Of a stretch of 64,000 bases of DNA, positions 50,076 through 61,017 are shown piece after piece. The stretch covers positions 1-64,000 of the forward strand of contig CABYRT010000004.1 of assembly GCA_902521355.1 (NCBI GenBank). Direction: 5' to 3'. The DNA is from an uncultured Pelagibacteraceae bacterium (GTDB lineage Bacteria; Pseudomonadota; Alphaproteobacteria; Pelagibacterales; Pelagibacteraceae). Each line of letters opens with the position of its first letter. Position 1 is the stretch's first letter. Under the pieces are notes generated by a model that was given only the letters and a program-made list of their open reading frames with translations, was not told where the DNA came from and ran no database searches. The position numbers and the translations under genes are program-made.

Positions 50076-50825
50076 TTAATTAGTTGATTTTTTAATTATA
50101 TCAATAAAATTTTTTGCTCTCAAAGAAGCGCTTCCTATTAAAAATCCTTTTAAATCATTAATTTTTTTTAACTCTGAAACATTTTTTGAATTAACAGATC
50201 CTCCATAGATAATTTTGCGTTTTTGATTTTTTTTTAATTTACTAATTATATTATTTATATCTCTAAAGTTTTTTCTTAATTCAGATGATTTTGGTATTTT
50301 TCCAGTTCCGATGGACCATCTAGGTTCATATGCAAAAATAATATTATTAATTTTTTTTATATTCTTTAATGCAATGGTTATTTGTCTTTTAAGTACTGAG
50401 AGGGTTTTATTATTTTTTTTTTCTTTATATGTTTCCCCAATACAAAGAATTACCTTTAATTTTTCTTTAAGTGCTGAATGAATTTTTTTATTTATTAGTA
50501 TATCATTTTCCTGATTTCTAATTTCAGAATGACCAACAATTACGTACTCGCCTCCTGCTGACTTAATTAATTTAGAATTAACAGATCCTGTAAATGCACC
50601 ATAATCATTTAATTGAGATAGGTTCTGAGCACCTACTTTAATTTTAGTGTTTTTTACTTTATTTTTAACCGATGAAATTAGGGTAAATGGTGGACAGTAA
50701 ATAATTTGATTTTTTTTATTTTTTGATTGTTTTAAAAATTTTATGGTTTTATTGATGCCAGAGATGTGACTTTTTTCTCCATTCATCTTCCAATTAGCTA
50801 TAAAGATCATATTATTATTTGTCAT
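50076..50825 (-). CDS. tpiA: Triosephosphate isomerase
   Basis: FIANWKMNG, VIVGHSEIRNQE, AYEPRWSIGTGK, YGGSVN. Confidence 0.97.
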   Translation of the reverse strand: MTNNNMIFIANWKMNGEKSHISGINKTIKFLKQSKNKKNQIIYCPPFTLISSVKNKVKNTKIKVGAQNLSQLNDYGAFTGSVNSKLIKSAGGEYVIVGHSEIRNQENDILINKKIHSALKEKLKVILCIGETYKEKKNNKTLSVLKRQITIALKNIKKINNIIFAYEPRWSIGTGKIPKSSELRKNFRDINNIISKLKKNQKRKIIYGGSVNSKNVSELKKINDLKGFLIGSASLRAKNFIDIIKKSTN

Positions 50826-50882
50826 CTTAGATAATTTAATTTATAGGTTTGTTTTTTATAATCAATATATAAAGAATTACTC

Positions 50883-52301
50883 ATGTTGGGAAAATTAAGA
50901 GGTTTTACAAATAGTAAATTGGCGGGTGTCCTCGTGGCTATAATAATTGTTCCTTTTGTTTTTTGGGGAATGGGAAGTGTCTTTAGTGGCGGGAATACAA
51001 ATAATATTGCTAAGATAAATAATAATTCAATTTCAACAAAAGACTTCATTGATCATATAAACCGATCAAGAATTAATCCTGATTATATAAAAGAAAATTT
51101 AGATAATAACATCTTAGAAAGAATTTTGAGCGATCTTATATCAAAAGATTTAATGTCAATGGAGTATAAAGATTTAAATGTAAAAGTATCAGATAGATCA
51201 TTAAAATTAAATTTACAAAACGACATAAATTTTCTTGATGATAACAAAAATTTTTCAAGATTAAAATATGAAAAATTTCTTTTAGAGAATAATATTATTG
51301 CAGCTGAATTTGAAAATAGATTAAAAAATTCTCAGTTAAGAAAAAGACTATTTGATTATATTGGTGGTGGTATTAAATCACCCTATTATCTACAAAATAA
51401 AGTTTACGTAGATGAGAACAAAAAAATAAATATTCAATACTATGATCTTGAATATGCTTATGATAAAAATATTTCAGACGATGAAATTAATAATTATATA
51501 ATCGAAAATGAGGAAAACTTAAAAGAAGCATACATTAATTTTAGTTATGCTAAAGTTGAACCCTCAAATCTAATTGAAATCAACGAATTTAACGAAGATT
51601 TTTACAAAAAAATTGATGAAATAGAAAATGATATATTAAATGAAGTTTCTTTAGAAGATATCGCTAGAAAAAATGAAATAAAATTGCAAAAAAGAGACAA
51701 TTTTAAGTTCGTAAATGAGGATGACGTATTAAAAGAAATTTACGAAAATAAAGAAAAAAAAGAAATAGTTTTAAAAGATAAAGACAATTACTTTTTACTA
51801 TATCAGATTACAAAAATAAATAATTTACTACCAAATAAAAATGATACATCCTTCAGAGATAAAGTTAAAAATAGAATTTTATTAAAGAAAAAATTTGATC
51901 TTAATAAAAATTTATTTGAAAAAATTCAAAATAAAGATTTTATTGACGCCGACTTTTACAATCTAGTAAAAAATAAAGAAAGTATAAATTCAGGAATAAT
52001 TAATTCAATTAATGATGATAGTTTATTTGATGAAACATCTTTAAAGCTTATTTATGAATTGCCAAAAAATAGTTTTGTTATGGTTTCAAATAGAGCTAAT
52101 AATATATTTTTAGCAAAAATTAATCAGATTACCTATGAAAATTTAAAAAGCACAAATGAAAATATTCAAGAATATTTAGCTAAAACAAATATGAATTTGA
52201 TTGATGATATTTATAGTTCCTATGATACATCACTTAACTCCAAGTATGAAGTTAAAATTTTTAATAACAATATAGATCGAATAAAAGATTATTTTAAATA
52301 A
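50883..52301 (+). CDS. PpiD/SurA_N-type periplasmic folding protein
   Basis: MLGKLRGFTNSKLAGVLVAIIIVPFVFWGMGSVFSG N-terminal anchor plus SurA_N-like region. Confidence 0.8.
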   Translation: MLGKLRGFTNSKLAGVLVAIIIVPFVFWGMGSVFSGGNTNNIAKINNNSISTKDFIDHINRSRINPDYIKENLDNNILERILSDLISKDLMSMEYKDLNVKVSDRSLKLNLQNDINFLDDNKNFSRLKYEKFLLENNIIAAEFENRLKNSQLRKRLFDYIGGGIKSPYYLQNKVYVDENKKINIQYYDLEYAYDKNISDDEINNYIIENEENLKEAYINFSYAKVEPSNLIEINEFNEDFYKKIDEIENDILNEVSLEDIARKNEIKLQKRDNFKFVNEDDVLKEIYENKEKKEIVLKDKDNYFLLYQITKINNLLPNKNDTSFRDKVKNRILLKKKFDLNKNLFEKIQNKDFIDADFYNLVKNKESINSGIINSINDDSLFDETSLKLIYELPKNSFVMVSNRANNIFLAKINQITYENLKSTNENIQEYLAKTNMNLIDDIYSSYDTSLNSKYEVKIFNNNIDRIKDYFK

Positions 52302-53758
52302 TGCTTAATATAAGCCTTAAACAATTTAAGATTAATCATAAAAAAAAAATAAACCAAATACTCTATTTATCCTTGGATAGTGATGGTTCTAAAGAAATAA
52401 TAAATTTAATAAATAATTTCTTTACTGAGAAAAATGCTTTTGTATTTGAGTCAGTAGAAAAAGGATTTATTAAAGGTAGATATACGATTTTTGGAAAAAA
52501 TCCTGATAAAATTTGGGAATTTAACAACAATGTGAGTAAGATATACTTTGACAACAAAGTTAAAATTTTAAAAGGTAGTGCAAAAAAAAATATAGAAAAT
52601 GTTATTGAAAGTTTTAAATTTAAAATTCCTAGAGAATTACCCTCAATTAGCTCCATAATATCAGGATACTTTTCATATGACATTATTAGATATCTAGAAA
52701 ATATTCCTAATAAAAATAGAGATGATTTAAAATTACCTGATGCTAGAATTATCAGACCAAGAGAATTAATAATACATGATAATATAAAAAAGAAATTATA
52801 TTTTATTATTAATGTTTTTTGTGATGAAAAAATAAATAATTATCAAATAAGGTATGAAAAAATAATTAGTCAAATTGAGAATTTAATTTTTTTATCGAAT
52901 TATAATAATTCGTATCTAGATAAAATTAATAAAAAAGTTAAAACAAAAGTAAAATCAAATATTTCTAAACAAAAATTTTTATCAAATGTAAAGAAGGCTA
53001 AAAAATATATTAAAATTGGAGACATATTTCAGGTAGTTCTAAGTCAAAGATTTGAAACCAAATTAAGTAAAAATCCAATAGAAATTTATAAAAAATTAAG
53101 GAAAACGAACCCTTCTCCTTTTATGTATTTTTTTAATTTTAAAGATTTTCAAATTATTGGAGCTAGTCCAGAAATACTTGTTAGGTTAAGAAATAATAAA
53201 GTCACTATTAGACCGATTGCCGGAACAAGACCAAGGGGGAAAAATAAAAAACAAGATTTATTTTTTGAAAAAGATTTACTGAATGACAAAAAAGAGCTTT
53301 CTGAACATTTAATGCTTCTTGATTTAGGAAGAAACGATACTGGAAAAGTATCAAAGATTAATACTGTCAAAGTGACTGAAAGTTTTTCAGTAGAAAGATA
53401 TTCTCATGTCATGCATATTGTATCCAATGTTGAAGGAGTATTTAATAATAAATACTCAAAATTTGAAACTATGTTGTCTGGATTTCCAGCTGGAACAGTA
53501 TCTGGGGCTCCAAAAATTAGAGCAATGGAGATAATAGATGAGCTAGAGACAACTAAAAGAAAAGTTTATGCCGGTGGAATTGGATATTTTTCAGCAAATG
53601 GTGAATTTGATACATGTATTGCACTTAGAACTGCAGTAGCTAAAAATAAGAAATTTTATGTGCAATCTGGTGCTGGAATAGTTGCAGATAGTAAACCACA
53701 AAACGAATATCTTGAAACAGTTAATAAAGCAAAGGCTCTATTAAAAGCAATTGAGTAA
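52301..53758 (+). CDS. trpE: Anthranilate synthase component I
   Basis: GDIFQVVLSQRFE, IAGTRPRGK, FPAGTVSGAPKIRAMEII. Confidence 0.97.
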   Translation: MLNISLKQFKINHKKKINQILYLSLDSDGSKEIINLINNFFTEKNAFVFESVEKGFIKGRYTIFGKNPDKIWEFNNNVSKIYFDNKVKILKGSAKKNIENVIESFKFKIPRELPSISSIISGYFSYDIIRYLENIPNKNRDDLKLPDARIIRPRELIIHDNIKKKLYFIINVFCDEKINNYQIRYEKIISQIENLIFLSNYNNSYLDKINKKVKTKVKSNISKQKFLSNVKKAKKYIKIGDIFQVVLSQRFETKLSKNPIEIYKKLRKTNPSPFMYFFNFKDFQIIGASPEILVRLRNNKVTIRPIAGTRPRGKNKKQDLFFEKDLLNDKKELSEHLMLLDLGRNDTGKVSKINTVKVTESFSVERYSHVMHIVSNVEGVFNNKYSKFETMLSGFPAGTVSGAPKIRAMEIIDELETTKRKVYAGGIGYFSANGEFDTCIALRTAVAKNKKFYVQSGAGIVADSKPQNEYLETVNKAKALLKAIE

Positions 53759-53760
53759 TT

Positions 53761-54324
53761 ATGAAAATAATTTTAATTGATAACTATGATAGTTTTACAT
53801 TTAATTTATATCATTACATATCTAAGTTTTGTCAAAATGTAGACGTAGTAAGAAATGATAGAATTAATACAAAAGAAATATTAAAGAAAAAATATAATAA
53901 AATTGTGATATCACCAGGTCCCGGTAATCCCGATCAAGCTGGAAACTGTCTATCAATAGTAAATGAATTGTATAATAAAATTCCAATACTTGGGGTTTGT
54001 TTAGGTCATCAAATTATAGGTCAAATATTTGGATCTAAAATTATTCAGGCTAAAGAATTGGTTCATGGAAAAACAAGTAAAATAATTTCAAAAAATATAG
54101 GGATTTTAAAAGGAATACCAAAAATATTTGAGGCAACTAGATACCATAGTTTAATAATCGATAAGAAAACACTTTCTAAAAATTTAGAAATTACAGCTAT
54201 GACCTCAGATGGAATAATTATGGGTGTTAAACATAGAATTTATGATGTTCATGGAGTACAATTTCATCCTGAAAGTATAAAGACAAAAGTTGGTTTAAAA
54301 ATTTTAAAAAATTTTATTAAATAA
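53761..54324 (+). CDS. trpG: Anthranilate synthase component II
   Basis: IDNYDSFTFNLYHY, GVCLGHQIIGQ, GVQFHPES. Confidence 0.97.
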   Translation: MKIILIDNYDSFTFNLYHYISKFCQNVDVVRNDRINTKEILKKKYNKIVISPGPGNPDQAGNCLSIVNELYNKIPILGVCLGHQIIGQIFGSKIIQAKELVHGKTSKIISKNIGILKGIPKIFEATRYHSLIIDKKTLSKNLEITAMTSDGIIMGVKHRIYDVHGVQFHPESIKTKVGLKILKNFIK

Positions 54325-55317
54325 ATGGAAAAATATTTAAAAAAACTTGAATTAAATGAAAATTTAACATTACAAGAAAGTGTTGGTGCTTTTGAAATTT
54401 TGATGAATGGAAAAGCTAAAGATAATGAAATTTATAAATTTTTAACTCTGCTCTCTAAAAAGGGTGAAGTTTCAACAGAAATAGCAGGTGGTGTCTCGGT
54501 ACTTAGAAATAAAGCGAAAAAAGTTAATGTAGATGACTGCATAGATACCTGTGGAACAGGCGGGGATGGCAAGGATACACTAAACATATCTACTGCTTCC
54601 GCATTATTACTTTCAAGTATGGGTATTAATGTAGCAAAACATGGTAATAAAGCAGTTTCATCAAAATGTGGATCTGCAGATGTTTTGGAAGCATTAAATA
54701 TAAATATTAATTTTGAGCCCAAAGATATCGAGAACCAAATAAAAAAAAATCATTTTGGATTTATGTTTGCTCCAAATTATCATAGCGCAATGAAATATGT
54801 TGGTCCAACCAGAAAAAAAATTGGGAGGAGAACAATTTTTAATATGATTGGTCCTTTGAGCAGTCCAGCAAATGTTGAAAAACAAGTTGTGGGAGTTTTT
54901 AATAAAAAACTTCTAGATATATTTGCTAGTGCTTTGAAAGATTTAAATATTAAATTTGCTTGGATTGTTAATAGCAATGATGGTTTAGACGAAATATCGC
55001 CATATGATAAAACTATCGTTAAACAATTAAGAAATGGGGAAATTAATGAAATGATTATTGATCCTAAAGAATTAAATGTAAATGCTGAAGGTTTTGATAA
55101 GATAGTTGGCAACGATGCAAAATTTAATTCGCAAAAAATTATAGATATATTTAAAGGTAATGATGATGACTTTTCCAAAGCAGTATCATTAAATGCTGCA
55201 GCTGGTTTAATAATATCCGAAAGAGAATATAATTTTAAACATGCGTATGAAAAAGCAAGGGATCATTTATTATCAGGAAAAACATATTTACATTTAGAAA
55301 AATTGAGAAATGTCTGA
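54325..55317 (+). CDS. trpD: Anthranilate phosphoribosyltransferase
   Basis: CGTGGDGKDTLNISTASALL, KHGNKAVSSKCGSADVLEAL. Confidence 0.97.
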   Translation: MEKYLKKLELNENLTLQESVGAFEILMNGKAKDNEIYKFLTLLSKKGEVSTEIAGGVSVLRNKAKKVNVDDCIDTCGTGGDGKDTLNISTASALLLSSMGINVAKHGNKAVSSKCGSADVLEALNININFEPKDIENQIKKNHFGFMFAPNYHSAMKYVGPTRKKIGRRTIFNMIGPLSSPANVEKQVVGVFNKKLLDIFASALKDLNIKFAWIVNSNDGLDEISPYDKTIVKQLRNGEINEMIIDPKELNVNAEGFDKIVGNDAKFNSQKIIDIFKGNDDDFSKAVSLNAAAGLIISEREYNFKHAYEKARDHLLSGKTYLHLEKLRNV

Positions 55318-56101
55318 GAATATATTAGAAAAAATAATTAATAAAAAAAGAAATAAAATTCAAATTTTAAAAAAAGATATTTCAATAAATTCTCTAAATG
55401 AGAAAATTACAAATCTAAAAAATTATATAAATTTTAAAGAAAAAATACTCAATAATATAAATAACGATAAAATCTCTATTATTGCAGAGATTAAAAAAGC
55501 CAGCCCTTCAGCTGGTATAATTATTGAAAATTATAACCCTGTTGAAATTGCCAATATATACTTAAAAAATAATGTAACTTGCCTGTCAGTTTTAACTGAA
55601 GAAGATTTTTTTTTGGGAAACTTAATTCATATTAGTAAAATTAAACAAAAAATAAATTTACCTATTTTATGTAAAGATTTTTTTGTTGATAAATTTCAAG
55701 TACATCTTTCTAGGAGTTATGGTGCTGATGCCATTTTAATAATTTTAGCTGGCGTTGATGAAGAAACCGCAGATGAGTTGTATGAAGAAGCAGAGAAACT
55801 TAAAATGTCTGTAATTATTGAAGTTCACACTGTTGAAGAGGCCAAAAAATCTCTAAAGTACAAAGATGCACTAATAGGTATAAACAATAGGAATTTAAAA
55901 ACACTAAAAACAGATATAAATACAACTTATGATATTCATAATATTTTAATTAATCATGACGGACCTTTAATTTCAGAGAGTGGAATAAAAAACAAAGAAG
56001 ATGTTTTGAAAATAGCCTCAGAAACTAAAATAAAAACATTTCTTATTGGTGAATCAATTTTAAAAAATTTAGAAAATAATAATATTTTTTCTATTTTATA
56101 A
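55310..56101 (+). CDS. trpC: Indole-3-glycerol phosphate synthase
   Basis: IIAEIKKASPSAGII, LCKDFFVDKFQV, IGINNRNLKTLKTD. Confidence 0.97.
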   Translation: MSENILEKIINKKRNKIQILKKDISINSLNEKITNLKNYINFKEKILNNINNDKISIIAEIKKASPSAGIIIENYNPVEIANIYLKNNVTCLSVLTEEDFFLGNLIHISKIKQKINLPILCKDFFVDKFQVHLSRSYGADAILIILAGVDEETADELYEEAEKLKMSVIIEVHTVEEAKKSLKYKDALIGINNRNLKTLKTDINTTYDIHNILINHDGPLISESGIKNKEDVLKIASETKIKTFLIGESILKNLENNNIFSIL

Positions 56102-56147
56102 AAAAAGTATTGAATTTGTTGGTTTTTTAACTCTTGTTTAACTGAAA

Positions 56148-56162
56148 GAACTTTTATAGAAC
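56148..56162. promoter_or_regulatory. LexA (SOS) box, alphaproteobacterial type
   Basis: GAAC-TTTTATA-GAAC directly upstream of lexA. Confidence 0.8.
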
Positions 56163-56184
56163 ATTCATGTACACAGTTTGTTCT

Positions 56185-56871
56185 ATGTTAACTAAAAAAC
56201 AAAAAAACCTGCTTTTATTTATCAACAAAAAGTTGAGATCCAGTGGTGTATCTCCGTCCTATGAAGAAATGAAGGAGTCGCTAAATTTAAAATCTAAATC
56301 TGGAATCCATAGATTAATCAGTGCCTTGGAAGAAAGAGGCTTTATTAAAAGATTAGCTCATAAAGCAAGAGCTTTGGAAGTCATTAAATTACCTGAGACA
56401 GCTTCTGCAAACGATATTTACAATAGCTTTTCACCAAGTGTAATTAAAGGTGGACTTGATGAGAGTTCAAATAGAAATAATTCTGATGAAAACGAAATCC
56501 CTGTTTTAGGAAAGATTGCTGCAGGTACACCTGTTGAAGCAATTCAAAACGAAGTTGCTAGAATACCTTTGCCCTCAAATATTGAAAAGAATGGAGAATT
56601 TTTTGGACTTAAAGTACAAGGAGACTCCATGATTGAAGCTGGAATAAATGATGGTGACACAGTAATTGTGAGAAAAGCTGATACTGCTGAAAATGGTAAA
56701 ATTGTAGTTGCTTTAATTGACGATCATGAGGCAATGTTAAAAAGAATTAGAAGAAAGGGTAAAACCGTAGCTTTAGAAAGCGCTAATCGTAATTACGAGA
56801 CAAAAATATTTGGCCCTGATAGAGTAAAAGTTCAAGGAATTCTAGTATCTTTATATAGAAACTTTTCTTAA
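56185..56871 (+). CDS. lexA: LexA repressor
   Basis: [13 protein letters not shown]...[51 protein letters not shown]; start at 56185 preferred over 56167. Confidence 0.95.
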   Translation: MLTKKQKNLLLFINKKLRSSGVSPSYEEMKESLNLKSKSGIHRLISALEERGFIKRLAHKARALEVIKLPETASANDIYNSFSPSVIKGGLDESSNRNNSDENEIPVLGKIAAGTPVEAIQNEVARIPLPSNIEKNGEFFGLKVQGDSMIEAGINDGDTVIVRKADTAENGKIVVALIDDHEAMLKRIRRKGKTVALESANRNYETKIFGPDRVKVQGILVSLYRNFS

Positions 56872-56890
56872 AATAGTCTAAATAAATCTG

Positions 56891-58285
56891 ATGAAAATAG
56901 TAGCAACTAGATTTGCTCCATCACCAACTGGACCTTTACACATTGGAGGAGTAAGAACAGCATTATTCAATTGGCTATATTCAAAAAATAAAGGTGGAAA
57001 ATTTTATTTAAGGATAGAGGATACTGATAAAGAAAGGTCAAAAGATGAATTTAAAAATCAAATAATAAATTCACTAAAATGGATAGGAATTAATTATGAA
57101 GATAGTGAATACATTCAATCAAAAAAAATAGATGATCACATAAATATAGCTAATGAACTATTAAAAAAAGGTTTAGCTTATAAATGTTATTGTTCAAGTG
57201 ACGAAATTGAAGAACAAAAAAAAAGAGCAAAACAAAAAAAGATACCATATATTTACAACAGAAAGTGGAGAAATAAGAGTGAGTCAGATGCTCCGAAAGA
57301 AATCGATCCTGTAATTAGATTTAAAAGTAAAGTTGAGGGAAAATCTATCTTAAAAGATTTGGTCCAGGGAAATATAGAAATAGAAAATAATACTATTGAA
57401 GATTTTGTTATATTAAGAGCTGATGGATCACCAACATATAATTTGTCAGCATCAGTTGACGATCATTTAATGGGCATGACACATATAATTAGAGGTGATG
57501 ATCATAAAATAAATACATTCAAACAAATACAAATTTATGAAGCTATGAATTGGAAAGTACCATCTTTTGCTCACATACCACTAATTCATACAATGGAGGG
57601 AAAAAAACTATCAAAAAGAGATAATTCATCAACATTAGATGATTATTCAAAAATTGGAATAATGCCTAATGCTCTTAGAAACTATCTTCTTAGATTAGGA
57701 TGGTCATACAAAGATAAAGAAATTTTTAACTTAGACGAAAGTATCAAATATTTCAATTTAGAGGGGATTGGGAAATCACCTTCAAAATTAGATATTAGCA
57801 GAATTTATTCAATGAATGAACATTATATAAAAAATATTAATGAAAATGATCTGTTTAATTTTTTAACAACTTATTGTGAAACATATCAAGAAAAGATACC
57901 TGATTTAGCAAAGAAAAAAATTAAAGATTCATTACACTTTTTAAAAAATAAAGCAAAAACTTTGGAAGATATTTACAAAAATTCAAAGTTTTTAATAAAT
58001 GACAAATTTCAAATAGAAGAAGAAGATAAAAAACTTTTAGACGAAAAAGCTAAAAAAATTATTAAATTATTTAGTGATGATATTAATAAACTTTCAGATT
58101 TTACCAGAGAAACACTAGAACCAATAATAAATGGCCTGATAAAAAATAATAATACAAATTTTAAAGGAGTTGGGCAACCACTAAGAATATGCCTTACAGG
58201 ATCAAAGTTTGGACCAGGTATATATGATATATTATGTGCACTTGGTAAAGAGGAAGTGTCAAAAAGATTATCTCAAATAAGATAA
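56891..58285 (+). CDS. gltX: Glutamyl-tRNA synthetase
   Basis: RFAPSPTGPLHIGGVRTALFNW, KLSKRDN. Confidence 0.96.
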   Translation: MKIVATRFAPSPTGPLHIGGVRTALFNWLYSKNKGGKFYLRIEDTDKERSKDEFKNQIINSLKWIGINYEDSEYIQSKKIDDHINIANELLKKGLAYKCYCSSDEIEEQKKRAKQKKIPYIYNRKWRNKSESDAPKEIDPVIRFKSKVEGKSILKDLVQGNIEIENNTIEDFVILRADGSPTYNLSASVDDHLMGMTHIIRGDDHKINTFKQIQIYEAMNWKVPSFAHIPLIHTMEGKKLSKRDNSSTLDDYSKIGIMPNALRNYLLRLGWSYKDKEIFNLDESIKYFNLEGIGKSPSKLDISRIYSMNEHYIKNINENDLFNFLTTYCETYQEKIPDLAKKKIKDSLHFLKNKAKTLEDIYKNSKFLINDKFQIEEEDKKLLDEKAKKIIKLFSDDINKLSDFTRETLEPIINGLIKNNNTNFKGVGQPLRICLTGSKFGPGIYDILCALGKEEVSKRLSQIR

Positions 58286-59395
58286 CAAAACGTTGGAAGC
58301 TTCATTGCTTGATGAAGTATTCGATCTTAATTCCTCAATAGTTTTATTAACTTGTTTTAATTGTTCATTTATAATTTCTGGTTTTTTTAATAAATAATTA
58401 ACAGTTTTATATATTTCATATGAATTACATTCATTTTGTAAAAGTTCAGGAATAATTTCTTTATTGTTAATAATATTTATCATGTTTGCAAATTTTATTT
58501 TTAAAAATAATTTAGCAATAAAAAAATTTAGAAAATTCATTTTGTAAATTATTATTGATGGTACACCATATTTACAAACTTCAAGTGAAATTGTTCCGGA
58601 TTTAACAATTGCAAAAATAGATTTTTTAATTGTCGCAATTTTTATATTTTCATTTGAAATAAGATCAACGTTATCTAAGTTATTTTTTTTTATGATTTGA
58701 GATAAATAATCTTTAGAACCTTCAGTTGCATGAAATACATAATGATAATTATTTTTTTCTTCATTCATTTTTTTAATAAACCCAATAAGTATAGGCACAT
58801 GCGATTTCAGTTCAGACAGTCTACTACCAGGAAAAATTGAGATAATTTTTCCCTTTAATAATTCATTAATTTCAATCTTTTTGTGATTTGTATTATCTAA
58901 TATTGGGTGGCCAACAAATGTATTTTTTAGTTTTTCCTTATCAAAATATTTCTTTTCAAAATCAAATAATAAAAGAATGTGGTCTAAGAAACTTTTCATT
59001 TTTTTCACTCTACCCTCTCGCCATGCCCAAACTTTGGGTGCTATAAAATGAATTGTTTTGATATCTGGTTTTTTTAATTTAATTATTTTTGCAACACGAA
59101 GAGTAAAATCAGGACTATCAACACTAAATAAAATGTCAGGATTAAAATCTAAAACTTTTTTTACTGTTTCATTAATTTTTTTTTTTATCTTAAAAATATT
59201 TAACAATATGTCAGTAAAGGCTATATAAGTAATATCTTCTTGATCATATATTGACTTAATACCTATAGATTTTAAATGTTGACCTCCAACAGATAAAAAT
59301 TCAATGTCATTTTTTGTCTTTTTTAACTCTTTAATTACTTCACAGGCTAATTTATCACCTGATGGCTCGCCAGTTAAAATAAAAATCTTCTTCAT
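58268..59395 (-). CDS. lpxB: Lipid-A-disaccharide synthase
   Basis: TGEPSGDKLACEVI, SVDSPDFTLRVAK, KVWAWREGR. Confidence 0.96.
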   Translation of the reverse strand: MKKIFILTGEPSGDKLACEVIKELKKTKNDIEFLSVGGQHLKSIGIKSIYDQEDITYIAFTDILLNIFKIKKKINETVKKVLDFNPDILFSVDSPDFTLRVAKIIKLKKPDIKTIHFIAPKVWAWREGRVKKMKSFLDHILLLFDFEKKYFDKEKLKNTFVGHPILDNTNHKKIEINELLKGKIISIFPGSRLSELKSHVPILIGFIKKMNEEKNNYHYVFHATEGSKDYLSQIIKKNNLDNVDLISNENIKIATIKKSIFAIVKSGTISLEVCKYGVPSIIIYKMNFLNFFIAKLFLKIKFANMINIINNKEIIPELLQNECNSYEIYKTVNYLLKKPEIINEQLKQVNKTIEELRSNTSSSNEASNVLLSYLR

Positions 59396-60183
59396 TTAGC
59401 TATGACGAAAATGTTATTTCTATTAGCAAATTTCAATCCTTCTTGCTTATCTAAAAATATATTTTGACCTGATCTAACAACAATTCCTTTAATATTTGCC
59501 TTTTTACAATCTTTTAATGTCTCCAGGCCAATAGTCGGCAAATCAACACGTAAATCTTGCTTAGATTTAGGCATCTTTAGTAAAAGTTTATTTTTTAGAT
59601 TATTGTTTCTAATTGATTTTAACATATCTTTGGTACCTTTTCTTTTTTCGATAGAAATTATCTTCTGGTTATTAATCACTAATGCCTGAATATGATTAAG
59701 CGAATTTGTTTTATTCAATATTTGAATACCCTTTTTGATAGTAAGTTTATCAGTCATACTAGGTTTCAATTTTGTGTGACATCCTTTGCTTAAAGTTAAT
59801 TCTGGATTATAAGAATTTAATTTAATAACTTTTATTTTATTTTCCGACAATATATTGATCAATTCTTTTAGTATAGCTGCATCTCCTAGTTTAGATGCTC
59901 TGATAATTCTAGGGATATAGTAAATACCTTTAAGATCTAATTTAAGTTTTGACATTCTTGGTTTAACAATATTTCCTGCAAACAAAACTTTTTTACATTT
60001 TTTAGATTTAATTAATTCTATTATTTTGCCAAATTTTCCAATATTGATAAAATAACTATTTTTGTCTTTTTTGAATTTATTATTTTTTGACAAATCAATT
60101 ATGAAATATTTAATTTTCTTTTTTTTTAAACTTTTTAGAATTTCTAATGGTAATTTTTTTTCTCCTAAAAATAATCCGATCAT
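59392..60183 (-). CDS. lpxI: UDP-2,3-diacylglucosamine pyrophosphatase LpxI (DUF1009)
   Basis: DLRVDLPTIGLETLKDCKKANIKGIVV; between lpxA and lpxB. Confidence 0.92.
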   Translation of the reverse strand: MIGLFLGEKKLPLEILKSLKKKKIKYFIIDLSKNNKFKKDKNSYFINIGKFGKIIELIKSKKCKKVLFAGNIVKPRMSKLKLDLKGIYYIPRIIRASKLGDAAILKELINILSENKIKVIKLNSYNPELTLSKGCHTKLKPSMTDKLTIKKGIQILNKTNSLNHIQALVINNQKIISIEKRKGTKDMLKSIRNNNLKNKLLLKMPKSKQDLRVDLPTIGLETLKDCKKANIKGIVVRSGQNIFLDKQEGLKFANRNNIFVIAK

Positions 60184-60965
60184 TTAATATTTTCTGGAAG
60201 AGATATTGGTCGCTTTTTATCAGAATTTATAAAATCAATTACAGTTTTAACATATTTATTCTCTTTCATATCTGTATCTAGATTTTCTACATTTAATCTA
60301 AAATTTTGATTACTAAAAACTATATTATAAAATTTTTGCAATATTTTGATATCATCATTTGAAACTTTTGCTCTTCTTAGTCCAATAAGATTAAGACCAA
60401 CTAAATTGTTTCTATTTCCTAATGATAAACCAAACGGTATTACATCACTTAAAACACCAGTCATTCCTCCAACCATTGACAAATGTCCTATTCTTGAAAA
60501 TTGATGAACAGCGCAACTACCTCCAATAATGGCATTATCTTCAATTGTAACATGGCCTCCAACTTGAACATTATTTGCTAAAACTATATTATTGCCAATA
60601 TTACAGTCGTGAGCCACGTGACAATAAACCATCAATAAATTATTGCTTCCTATTTTAGTAATTGTACCACCTTGAGATGTACCTGGATTAATATTCACAT
60701 ATTCTCTAAATTTGTTGTTATCACCAATAATTATAGAATTCTTTTCGCCTTTATATTTTAAATCTTGGGGATCTGTACCAATTGAAACAAAAGGAAAAAT
60801 CTCATTATTTTTTCCTATTTTTGTATTCCCTTTAATACATATATGTGAATGTAGTTTTGAGCCTTCAGCTATTTCAACATCGGGGCCTATTATACAATAT
60901 GGCCCAATTTCAACATTTTCTGAAATTTTGGATTTTTTTTCTACTATTGCTGTTTGATGTATCAC
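60180..60965 (-). CDS. lpxA: UDP-N-acetylglucosamine acyltransferase
   Basis: Left-handed beta-helix hexapeptides; HVAHDCNIGNNIVLANNVQVGGHV. Confidence 0.96.
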   Translation of the reverse strand: MIHQTAIVEKKSKISENVEIGPYCIIGPDVEIAEGSKLHSHICIKGNTKIGKNNEIFPFVSIGTDPQDLKYKGEKNSIIIGDNNKFREYVNINPGTSQGGTITKIGSNNLLMVYCHVAHDCNIGNNIVLANNVQVGGHVTIEDNAIIGGSCAVHQFSRIGHLSMVGGMTGVLSDVIPFGLSLGNRNNLVGLNLIGLRRAKVSNDDIKILQKFYNIVFSNQNFRLNVENLDTDMKENKYVKTVIDFINSDKKRPISLPENIK

Positions 60966-61017
60966 ATTTAATTGATAACAAATTATTCTTTAAATGCTTA
61001 TCAAGAATTACTACTGA

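Noticed and set aside
54432-55178. Three ORFs antisense to trpD
   Set aside because: Overlap each other and a highly conserved gene
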